DNA from: Chryseobacterium mucoviscidosis
GTDB lineage: Bacteria; Bacteroidota; Bacteroidia; Flavobacteriales; Weeksellaceae
Assembly (NCBI RefSeq): GCF_002177115.1
Contig: NZ_MVAG01000128.1
Location: 1 to 64,000, forward strand
Direction of reading: 5' to 3'
DNA: 64,000 nt
The translations under genes were made by a program, and so were the position numbers. The first letter of the stretch is position 1; each line of letters opens with the position of its first letter. Below the pieces are notes generated by a model. The model was not told the origin of the DNA, did no database searches, and saw only the letters and a list, made by a program, of their open reading frames with translations. This document shows, one piece after another, positions 27,034 through 39,100 of this stretch.

Positions 27034-27486
27034 ATGAGAAAAAAAATTACTCTATTCTTATTCGGAGTTCCTTTTTTTGGTTTTGCCCAGTCTGTGATCG
27101 GGAATATGAACTCGGGAGCGGTTTCTGCGGATAACTTTACGCATTCGGTGGGAGAAATTTATGTGATTCCTACAGATCCTGACAAAGCGAATTCCGGAAC
27201 TATGGGAATGTTTTACCAGTCTGTTTTACAGGTTTTAGGGGTTTCAGAAATTGAAAAAGACCATGTGAAAATTTATCCCAATCCTACTGCTGATTTCATT
27301 TATGTTAAACTGAATTCAAAATCAAAAATCGAAGGTGCGGAAATTTATGATCTTTCGGGAAAACTTGTGTTTAAAACCAAGTTAGATGCTGAGCAACTGG
27401 ATCTGAGATCTCTTCAACAGGGAGTTTATATGATCGTTTTCAAAAACTCCGACATCAAACCTATTAAAATTATCAAAAAACCTTAA
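27034..27486 (+). CDS. T9SS type A sorting-domain protein
   Basis: 150 aa from the ATG at 27034. Signal peptide MRKKITLFLFGVPFFGFAQ (cleavage after AQ), a short middle with VGEIYVIPTDPDKANSGTMGM, and a C-terminal sorting domain from about residue 80: VKIYPNPTADFIYVKL, IYDLSGKLVFKTKL, LDLRSLQQGVYMIVF and the final KIIKKP. The protein should cross the inner membrane by Sec and the outer membrane by the type IX system. Being so short, it may be a minor surface or tether protein. The next exported protein starts 15 nt after its stop, so both are probably one operon. Confidence 0.88.
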   Translation: MRKKITLFLFGVPFFGFAQSVIGNMNSGAVSADNFTHSVGEIYVIPTDPDKANSGTMGMFYQSVLQVLGVSEIEKDHVKIYPNPTADFIYVKLNSKSKIEGAEIYDLSGKLVFKTKLDAEQLDLRSLQQGVYMIVFKNSDIKPIKIIKKP

Positions 27487-27501
27487 AAAAACTATTTGAA
27501 C

Positions 27502-28545
27502 ATGAAAAAGCTTTACGCAACTATAGGATTATTTTTAGCAAGTTTAGTAAGCGCTCAGGTTCCGCAGGCTTTCAGCTATCAGACGATTGCTTTCAATGCG
27601 GCAGGAGCTCCGATTGCTAACGGAAACGTTTCTTTGAGAATCAGTATTCTGGATAATGCAGCCAACGGAACGGTTTTATATACGGAAACACAAAACAAAA
27701 CTACCAACGCCAAAGGTTTGGTAAATCTGAATATCGGACAGGGAACAGCTACCACAGGAAACTTCGGGGCGATCAACTGGGGAACCAACGCCAAATTTGT
27801 AAAAGTAGAAATGGATCCTGCAGGAGGTTCTAACTACACGAATGTTGGGGTAAATCAATTGATGAGTGTGCCTTATGCAATGGTTGCAAAAAATGTTGTT
27901 GATTCAAACAACATTCCTATCAATCAATTAATTCCGAAAAAAAGTAATTACATGATCGTATATACTGATACAAATGCTTATGCTTTTTATCAGAACTCAG
28001 GCTCCAACGGAAGTTGGTATTCACAATCTTTATCAGGAACAGTAAAAGGAGCGATTGCTTCTAACACCAACTCTATTATTTATACTAATACAAATGCATA
28101 TGCATTTTATCAAAATTCAGGATCAGGAGGAAACTGGTACTCACAATCTCTATCAGGAACAGTAAAGGGAGCTGTTGCATCAGATAATTGTATTGTAGTT
28201 TATACTGATACTAATGCTTATGCTTTTTATCAAAACTCAGGATCAGGAGGAAGTTGGTATACACAATCTCTATCAGGAACAGTAAAGGGAGCTGTTGCAT
28301 CAGCTAAAAATATTGTTATTTATACCGACACTGATGCTTATGCATTTTATCAAAATTCAGGATCGGGAGGAAACTGGTACCCGCAATCTCTATCAGGAAC
28401 TGTCATAGGTGCTGATTTCTCAACCAGCAATATTATGGTTTATACCAATACCAACGCATACTCTTTTTACCAAAACTCAGGATCAGGAGGAAATTGGTAT
28501 TCACAATCATTATCAGGCAACGTAATTAATAGTATTTCCAAATAA
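27502..28545 (+). CDS. Exported protein with five 40-residue tandem repeats
   Basis: 347 aa from ATG 27502. Signal peptide MKKLYATIGLFLASLVSAQ. Residues 20-130 form the beta domain common in Bacteroidetes surface and fibre-like proteins (AFSYQTIAFNAAGAPIANGN ... LMSVPYAMVAK). From residue 154 there are five repeats of exactly 40 aa, each like YTDTNAYAFYQNSGSGGNWY followed by SQSLSGTVKGAVAS; the DNA period is exactly 120 bp (27961, 28081, 28201, 28321, 28441). Five blades of this size recall small beta-propeller lectins, but that is inference. No T9SS C-terminal domain is seen, so it may stay outer-membrane or periplasmic, or be carried by its neighbour. Confidence 0.82.
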   Translation: MKKLYATIGLFLASLVSAQVPQAFSYQTIAFNAAGAPIANGNVSLRISILDNAANGTVLYTETQNKTTNAKGLVNLNIGQGTATTGNFGAINWGTNAKFVKVEMDPAGGSNYTNVGVNQLMSVPYAMVAKNVVDSNNIPINQLIPKKSNYMIVYTDTNAYAFYQNSGSNGSWYSQSLSGTVKGAIASNTNSIIYTNTNAYAFYQNSGSGGNWYSQSLSGTVKGAVASDNCIVVYTDTNAYAFYQNSGSGGSWYTQSLSGTVKGAVASAKNIVIYTDTDAYAFYQNSGSGGNWYPQSLSGTVIGADFSTSNIMVYTNTNAYSFYQNSGSGGNWYSQSLSGNVINSISK

Positions 28546-28555
28546 ATATACTATG

Positions 28556-28578
28556 AAGAGGCAAAAGCCTCTTTTTTT
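28556..28578 (+). terminator. Intrinsic terminator after the repeat protein
   Basis: Stem GAGGC/GCCTC (28558-28562, 28567-28571) with AAAA loop and seven T. Confidence 0.9.
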
Positions 28579-28611
28579 ATGCAAATGTTTAAATAAAACA
28601 ATCATAATCAC

Positions 28612-28619
28612 TAAATTTG
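28612..28619 (+). promoter_or_regulatory. -7 promoter box of idh
   Basis: TAAATTTG, a perfect TAnnTTTG match, 36 nt before the idh ATG. No clear TTG at -33. Confidence 0.6.
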
Positions 28620-28622
28620 TGA

Positions 28623-30875
<2,253 letters not shown>

Positions 30876-30898
30876 TTTCGTTTTTACTAAAATATTTT

Positions 30899-30940
30899 TT
30901 AGCCATAGCCGACTGTAGTTCGGTTATGGCTAATTTTTTA
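30899..30940 (+). terminator. Intrinsic terminator of idh
   Basis: 12-bp stem AGCCATAGCCGA/TCGGTTATGGCT (30901-30912, 30920-30931, one G-T pair), then AATTTTTTA. Confidence 0.9.
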
Positions 30941-30999
30941 TAGTCTGTAAAATCAGCCTAACTTAATCAAACGCTGTTCACCGAATCCGCCCACGCTTT

Positions 31000-33900
31000 T
31001 CCTGCAGCGGATTTCAAAAATTATTATCTTCGTGATGAAGGACAACTCTAATTAACGAACAGCCTTTAGGAACTGGGTTGTGAATTGCTTTCAAAAATTA
31101 TTATCTTCGTGATGAAGGACAACCATTGACACCACTATGTCAATGGTAAATAAGTTGTGAATTGCTTTCAAAAATTATTATCTTCGTGATGAAGGACAAC
31201 CAACAATTGCAAATGTCCTATTCACATTGAGTTGTGAATTGCTTTCAAAAATTATTATCTTCGTGATGAAGGACAACCTGCCTGCGGTTGGTGAGAATGA
31301 TATTTCTGTTGTGAATTGCTTTCAAAAATTATTATCTTCGTGATGAAGGACAACTACTCAGTCTAATATTAATGCTGATACTGCGTTGTGAATTGCTTTC
31401 AAAAATTATTATCTTCGTGATGAAGGACAACGTGAGATATTCAACCCATCTCTGAGGGGCAGTTGTGAATTGCTTTCAAAAATTATTATCTTCGTGATGA
31501 AGGACAACTTGCCAATCCGAATGCTGTAATGTATTCTCGTTGTGAATTGCTTTCAAAAATTATTATCTTCGTGATGAAGGACAACTTCCGTTAATTCTGG
31601 AACTGAATGGCATTAGTTGTGAATTGCTTTCAAAAATTATTATCTTCGTGATGAAGGACAACACTCTATACGTTTTATCAAATGGGACTATAGTTGTGAA
31701 TTGCTTTCAAAAATTATTATCTTCGTGATGAAGGACAACGGAACTGTTTGCTTTCCATTCCATCCGTCAGTTGTGAATTGCTTTCAAAAATTATTATCTT
31801 CGTGATGAAGGACAACACTTACAGAGGCGCAGTTAGAGGCAGCGCGGTTGTGAATTGCTTTCAAAAATTATTATCTTCGTGATGAAGGACAACGATTTAA
31901 AGAAAAACGAGTATAAAAACCATGTTGTGAATTGCTTTCAAAAATTATTATCTTCGTGATGAAGGACAACGACTTGCAGGGAGGAAAGCGAAGAAAGCGA
32001 GTTGTGAATTGCTTTCAAAAATTATTATCTTCGTGATGAAGGACAACGTGATATGCTTATGACTGAGATCGAAAGAAGTTGTGAATTGCTTTCAAAAATT
32101 ATTATCTTCGTGATGAAGGACAACTCTCTACATTCGTAGCACTTACCACAAGGAGTTGTGAATTGCTTTCAAAAATTATTATCTTCGTGATGAAGGACAA
32201 CAATAGTACCAGTGATAACTGTTTTCATACAGTTGTGAATTGCTTTCAAAAATTATTATCTTCGTGATGAAGGACAACTAAAAATATAATGTATAATCGG
32301 CAGTTCTAGTTGTGAATTGCTTTCAAAAATTATTATCTTCGTGATGAAGGACAACTCTAAATTTTGTGCTGCTAATTGTCCTCCGTTGTGAATTGCTTTC
32401 AAAAATTATTATCTTCGTGATGAAGGACAACAGATGATCCTGTTACGAGTCTACACGAACAGTTGTGAATTGCTTTCAAAAATTATTATCTTCGTGATGA
32501 AGGACAACTAGCCCATCTACACCCTCTTTAACATTTCCGTTGTGAATTGCTTTCAAAAATTATTATCTTCGTGATGAAGGACAACAGGATCTCAGAGAGG
32601 CATAGGAGATATGGCGTTGTGAATTGCTTTCAAAAATTATTATCTTCGTGATGAAGGACAACAATTCTTTTTCCCGTTTGAGGTTAATATTGGTTGTGAA
32701 TTGCTTTCAAAAATTATTATCTTCGTGATGAAGGACAACTATAACGAGAGCCGCACTTCATACATTCAGGTTGTGAATTGCTTTCAAAAATTATTATCTT
32801 CGTGATGAAGGACAACTCTATAGAATAATATACTGCAGCTTTCTGAGTTGTGAATTGCTTTCAAAAATTATTATCTTCGTGATGAAGGACAACAATTCCG
32901 TAGTTTAATCGATTATTATATTGGTTGTGAATTGCTTTCAAAAATTATTATCTTCGTGATGAAGGACAACGTTTGATACTGAAGATATCAACCTCTCACT
33001 GTTGTGAATTGCTTTCAAAAATTATTATCTTCGTGATGAAGGACAACATAATGCTCAGGGCATGAAGATGTAATAAGGTTGTGAATTGCTTTCAAAAATT
33101 ATTATCTTCGTGATGAAGGACAACGGAATACCTGAATATAATTTGCATTATATGTTGTGAATTGCTTTCAAAAATTATTATCTTCGTGATGAAGGACAAC
33201 GCAAAACATAGATAGGATGCGGCATCGGATGTTGTGAATTGCTTTCAAAAATTATTATCTTCGTGATGAAGGACAACTTGCTTTGATAATATCCACACAG
33301 AAAGCGTGTTGTGAATTGCTTTCAAAAATTATTATCTTCGTGATGAAGGACAACATAATGTGGTAAGACCATTACTTGCTGCTGGTTGTGAATTGCTTTC
33401 AAAAATTATTATCTTCGTGATGAAGGACAACAAGCTTCGGAAAGAAAATAAAATACAATTAGTTGTGAATTGCTTTCAAAAATTATTATCTTCGTGATGA
33501 AGGACAACTAAATCAGTAGATTCTTCTACGTTAGCTCCGTTGTGAATTGCTTTCAAAAATTATTATCTTCGTGATGAAGGACAACAATAAATTGTGTGAT
33601 TACAATAGCACACATGTTGTGAATTGCTTTCAAAAATTATTATCTTCGTGATGAAGGACAACATTCCTTTAACGGGTACGTACTCCATTCCTGTTGTGAA
33701 TTGCTTTCAAAAATTATTATCTTCGTGATGAAGGACAACAAAGCTGTTAATATCTATTATTGGATTAGGTTGTGAATTGCTTTCAAAAATTATTATCTTC
33801 GTGATGAAGGACAACATCAATTAATTCACGCCCTTCTATGAATGAGTTGTGAATTGCTTTCAAAAATTATTATCTTCGTGATGAAGGACAACTTCTCCAT

Positions 33901-34735
33901 CAATCCTGATGGTAAGTCCGTCGTTGTGAATTGCTTTCAAAAATTATTATCTTCGTGATGAAGGACAACAAGGTAGAAATTCTTTTAAATTTGTAGTTGT
34001 GAATTGCTTTCAAAAATTATTATCTTCGTGATGAAGGACAACAACATATAATGCCGTTATTAGTTCCATATCGTTGTGAATTGCTTTCAAAAATTATTAT
34101 CTTCGTGATGAAGGACAACCGTGTGCATTCAGGGGAATAGGGTTATTGAGTTGTGAATTGCTTTCAAAAATTATTATCTTCGTGATGAAGGACAACTAAC
34201 TTGGAAATTTTTTAATTCTAATCTTTGTTGTGAATTGCTTTCAAAAATTATTATCTTCGTGATGAAGGACAACCATTCTACCAAGGTGGGAACAAAGAAA
34301 GCCGTTGTGAATTGCTTTCAAAAATTATTATCTTCGTGATGAAGGACAACCGCGTATTCCAAACTTCATACCCTCCGTTGGTTGTGAATTGCTTTCAAAA
34401 ATTATTATCTTCGTGATGAAGGACAACAAGAGCAATTAACTGGAGGGCTTTATAATGGTTGTGAATTGCTTTCAAAAATTATTATCTTCGTGATGAAGGA
34501 CAACAACCAATAATTGGAATTGTTGAAAAGCCCTGTTGTGAATTGCTTTCAAAAATTATTATCTTCGTGATGAAGGACAACCTCACATAGGAAATTCCAT
34601 TTGCATACACCGTTGTGAATTGCTTTCAAAAATTATTATCTTCGTGATGAAGGACAACTTATGGCAATCATAGAAACACAGGCAAAGGGTTGTGAATTGC
34701 TTTCAAAAATTATTATCTTCGTGATGAAGGACAAC
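31000..34735 (+). CRISPR. Type II-C CRISPR array, 49 repeats and 48 spacers
   Basis: 47-bp repeat beginning GTTGTGAATTGCTTTC and ending CGTGATGAAGGACAAC; counted starts run from 31000 (degenerate) and 31077 to 34689. Spacers are 30 nt with few exceptions (29 nt four times, 31 nt once, one of 26 nt at 33970-33995). All repeats after the first look identical. The first differs only in positions 1-12. The repeat's 5' part is complementary to the tracrRNA at 41252, which sets crRNA direction to plus. Within the repeat TTG (2-4), 21 nt, TATCTTCG (26-33) resembles the Bacteroidetes promoter. No phage origin of the spacers could be judged by eye. Confidence 0.98.
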
Positions 34736-34737
34736 CT

Positions 34738-34776
34738 CAAAAAATAATCTACTGGTTTTCAGTAGATTATTTTTGT
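34738..34776. terminator. Bidirectional terminator between array and cas2
   Basis: 14-bp stem AAAATAATCTACTG (34741-34754) / CAGTAGATTATTTT (34760-34773) with T runs on both strands. It would stop array transcripts from the left and the cas9-cas1-cas2 transcript from the right. Confidence 0.85.
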
Positions 34777-34792
34777 TTTCAGGATTTAAAAT

Positions 34793-35140
<348 letters not shown>

Positions 35141-35159
35141 CTATTGTTTGTTTATTGTA

Positions 35160-35212
35160 ATAATCGCAGCCCGACCTGAGTGGAGCCCTTCGGCTTCGCT
35201 CAGGATAAACTA
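35160..35212. repeat. Palindromic CTTCGGCTTCGCTCAG-type repeat in the cas1-cas2 gap
   Basis: CCTGAGTGGAGCCCTTCGGC then TTCGCTCAGGATAAAC: an imperfect hairpin of the same family as those at 23.5-26.3 kb. It explains why cas1 and cas2 are 108 nt apart. Confidence 0.6.
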
Positions 35213-35239
35213 CAGGCGGATAAAGCTACCATAAAAAAA

Positions 35240-36133
35240 TTACATCAATTCCGGATAGGAAATCAGTCGTTTTTCTCCTGTATAGCATTTGTAAAGCGAT
35301 GACGTGGTCATTTTTACAGCAACCAGCAACGGTCTTGTTTTGTCATCAATACGCACATCTTTGGTTGCAACCTGGAGAATATGCGCTTTAAATTCTTTCG
35401 TCAGCTCTTCGGTATCCGTATGAATTTTCAGCCACTGCATCACGAGTAAATCAACAAACGGACGATAAGGTTCCATTAAATCGTCGGCAAGGCAATACGG
35501 ATTGTATTTATTTTTATGGAAAATGCCGAGAACAGGCAACAGTCCGGTTTCTACGATGGCTCTTGCGACAATACTTCTGAGCACGGCATATCCAAAATTG
35601 AAAAACTGATTGGGTGAATCTCCAAAACGCTGTCTCAAAAAATCCAGACTGATGAGGTATTTCCAGTAATGCTGCGCCGCAATTCCTTCCATATTCGTTA
35701 TATCACCAGATTTTACGTTTCTCTGATATTCAATCATCGGTTCGTAGTAATTCCCCAGTTTCATCAGTACATTTTTCTGGTTTTCGATCTTGCATTCGAC
35801 CGTTTGTTTCCAAAGCTGTTTTTTCAGCGGTTCACTGGCTTCCAACTGATCTTTTACGCGATCGGAATGCTCGGTATGCCCATACAGCGGAAGCATTATT
35901 CCGTGCGGTAAATGATGGGCATCGCAACTCACCACCACAACATTATTTCCCATCATTTTCTGAATCAGATGGTGTGAAATGGTAATCTGATAATGATCCA
36001 GCATCAACAACCCCAAATCTTCCACAGGAACACTCCCCTTTTCCGTTTTGGTTTCCGGACAGAGGATTTTCAACTGCTCATCTTTGAGCTTAAGGTAAGC
36101 GGGATTGCCGATGTAGATGGAGCGGGTGATCAT
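35240..36133 (-). CDS. cas1: CRISPR-associated integrase Cas1 (type II)
   Basis: 297 aa. N-terminal beta domain (MITRSIYIGNPAYLKLKDEQ, VVVVSCDAHHLPHG) and C-terminal helical catalytic domain with the metal ligands E near 147 (NMEGIAAQHYWK), H near 204 (GIFHKNKYNPYCLADDLMEP) and D near 219. Cas1 performs spacer integration. It starts 3 nt after the cas9 stop, so cas9-cas1 are co-translated. No csn2 or cas4 is present, which makes the system type II-C. Confidence 0.97.
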   Translation of the reverse strand: MITRSIYIGNPAYLKLKDEQLKILCPETKTEKGSVPVEDLGLLMLDHYQITISHHLIQKMMGNNVVVVSCDAHHLPHGIMLPLYGHTEHSDRVKDQLEASEPLKKQLWKQTVECKIENQKNVLMKLGNYYEPMIEYQRNVKSGDITNMEGIAAQHYWKYLISLDFLRQRFGDSPNQFFNFGYAVLRSIVARAIVETGLLPVLGIFHKNKYNPYCLADDLMEPYRPFVDLLVMQWLKIHTDTEELTKEFKAHILQVATKDVRIDDKTRPLLVAVKMTTSSLYKCYTGEKRLISYPELM

Positions 36134-36136
36134 TTT

Positions 36137-39100
36137 TTATGCTTTTGAAATGTTACCTAAACGGTCTACTTTCAACTTCCAACAAATTGATTTAATCTGA
36201 GTACCATCAAGCGAGTTTTGGTTTTTAGATTGTGGGCTACCTAATCCCAATTCATTTTGAATAGATAATTTAATATTAGCTTTTTCTTGTTCTTTGTTTG
36301 ACATATTAAATAACAAATTTGCAATATTTGCTGGCACAAAATTCATTGTTGTTCCACTGCCATCAGTAAATTTATAAATCCTATTCATTTGCTCTTTTTT
36401 CATTTTTGAAAAATCAATAAAATTTGGATTTTCTATTTCTTCTTCTGTCGGCACATATACCAAATCACTTGGGTTGAGTACAAAAATTAATTTGTATTCG
36501 CGGTCTTCTGGATGTGTAACAGGACAAGGCTCTAAACCTTGTTTTAAACTTTCAATAGTTTCTCTTAAAGTTGGAATGTAATATTTTCTATCTGTTCCGT
36601 TTTGGTAAAAACCACAGAATGCATTGCTTCCCGCGGCAGTAACAACAAACTTTGTACTCTTTTGTCCTTCTTCTGATACAGAAAACTTAGTTCCCATTGC
36701 ATCGCTTGTTCTTACTTTGTAAATGGGATGATGAAACTTACCATTATTTAACTTGGTAATGTTATTGTTTAGTTCTTTAACACCATCTGATGAAAATGCA
36801 TTTTCAGTATCAAATTTTGTCTTTCCGTCAATAACTTCTTTGTAATTATCCAAATGGTTTTCCAAAATCCTTTGTATCCCAGTATCTGTAATAGATTGAA
36901 TTGCTTTAGTTATTTTATCTGAAGGTATAGATGCTAAAGATTCTAATTCATTTCCAAAACGTGTTGCTACAAATTTTTCATAAACATTTACTTTAGGATA
37001 TTTTGTTTTTAATGTTTCAATGATTTCTTTTATTGATTTACCTTCATTTTGCCTTAGATTTTCTACTTCTTTAGAAATTGCATTATCAACTATATCAAAC
37101 TTTTCAACTAAAGCTTTTTCAAGACTAATAGTTGCCACTTTACTCTGCAATTTTACTTTTCCGTAAAAAGTATCTTCGTGTAGGCGTTTTCTAACATTAT
37201 AGTTGACAACTTCTTTTAATCCTTCTTGTTTTAAAACATTGAGTTTTCCATCTTCAGATTTTAAATATTTATTCCACCTTTGGCGAATAACACGATTTTT
37301 TTGTTTAAAGCTTGCAATTGTATTTTCGAGGACGTTTTGAGCAATTTCTTTAAATACTTTGCTTTTCGCTTCTCCAAATTGATATTCAAATTCATCAATT
37401 CCGTCTTTAGTTTTTATTTGTGCAGGTGGTAAAAAGTACCATTCTTTTTCATCATTAAAACCTTTACGAGAGTTTGTTAGTTGAAATTTATAACCTTTTC
37501 TAGTCTTTAACTTCTCTTCATCATTTTCTTCTTGAGATGAAATATTGTTTAAATAATTAACGTGATTTTCTGTTGTTAGTGCGATTATCAATGCATCCAA
37601 AGCGTGATGACGATGGTCTATTCTTTTCGGGTCAAAATTTTTATTGGCTTCTTCTGGAACAGTGTTTATAAAAACTTGGTGTCCATTTATTTCTCTATAA
37701 TCTCCAAACAAATTAGAATTGGTTAATTCGTTCAAACGTTTAAATCTTGGAGAAATAATTTCATTCCAAGCATCATTTAATTGCCAATGTCTTTTCAATG
37801 TTGATGTAATTGTGCCGTTTGTTGCCAAAACATTTTTAGAACGGTAAGTATCTTCATCTTTTTCACGCACAATATTGCTCAACAGTTTCATAGCCATTTT
37901 AGAGATGTATTGGCTGTTGTTTAATTGGCTATTAGTAAATTCTTCTGGTATTTCTTTGCTTAATAGAATATCTCTTTTTCTACCTATAAAATTGTTTTTT
38001 ACTAATTCTTCATAAGTGCTAATACTCAGTATTTCCACCTGCGTATCGTGGGCTGAACAAAACACTTTTTTGGATTTTGAATTAGCAATAAAACCATAAC
38101 CTGTTGACGCTTTTTTCTCTTTATTGATTTCCGTTTCACAAATTACTTTGTTATAGAGTGCATTTAGCGTGATGCGTTCTTGTGGAAATATGTGTTCGAT
38201 CTCATATTTTTTTCGGTCAAACAAATCAGATAATTTGATAAACTTTCCAGTGTAAGGCGATTGATATCTCTGGTCGAGCCAAAGTTTATATCGTTCGAAA
38301 TCACTTCTGCTTATTTTAGAAAGTTCTTTTGACGTGATATCTTTTATTTCTTTTTTTGAGATTTTGCCATTAGATAATTCATATTCCGTAGTATCTTTAT
38401 CGTACTCAATGGAAGATAAAAGCCCTTCTTCTAATATTCTTAATTTTTCTTGTTGGAAAGGAGATTTTTCTTGAAGTGAACTATTTGTTTTTTTCAACTC
38501 TCGAAGAAGTTCAACAATTCGCTCATTAGCTTTCCTGTTTTCTTTGTTATTCTTATCGTCTTTTTCTTTTTGTTTGTTGTTCTTTTTCATTTCCCGACCT
38601 AATTCTATATGAATTCTGTCAAATAATTTGTTGTAAATAGTTCGTCCTTCTTCATCAGTTCCGATTTCTTCACCATAGTATTTCCAAATATCTTTAACAA
38701 CGTGTAGTGTTTCTACTAAAATCTTTTCTACAGTTGGATTATTTAAAGAATGTTGTATGAATTCATTTTTTAAATAATTCTCAATGTCGTAAGGTGATTG
38801 CCAAAACTGCACTTCACCAACTTCGGAATAGCGACCATACACCAAATAACAAGCACTCGAAACCCAAAGACCTTGGAAGTCTTTCAACTCTCCATTAATT
38901 TCTTCTTTATCTAAAACCTTTTGCTTTACTTCTTGATTTGCTTTTGATAGAATATTCTCAACTTCCTTTCCATTCCAGTATTTTCCCAATCTTAAAAACG
39001 GCAGCATCTTTTTGATTGCTTTTTCGGAATAAGTGCCATAATCATTGGTATATCCTCCGAAAGAACTAAAGTTTTTCACTAAATCTGCGTGATAATCATT

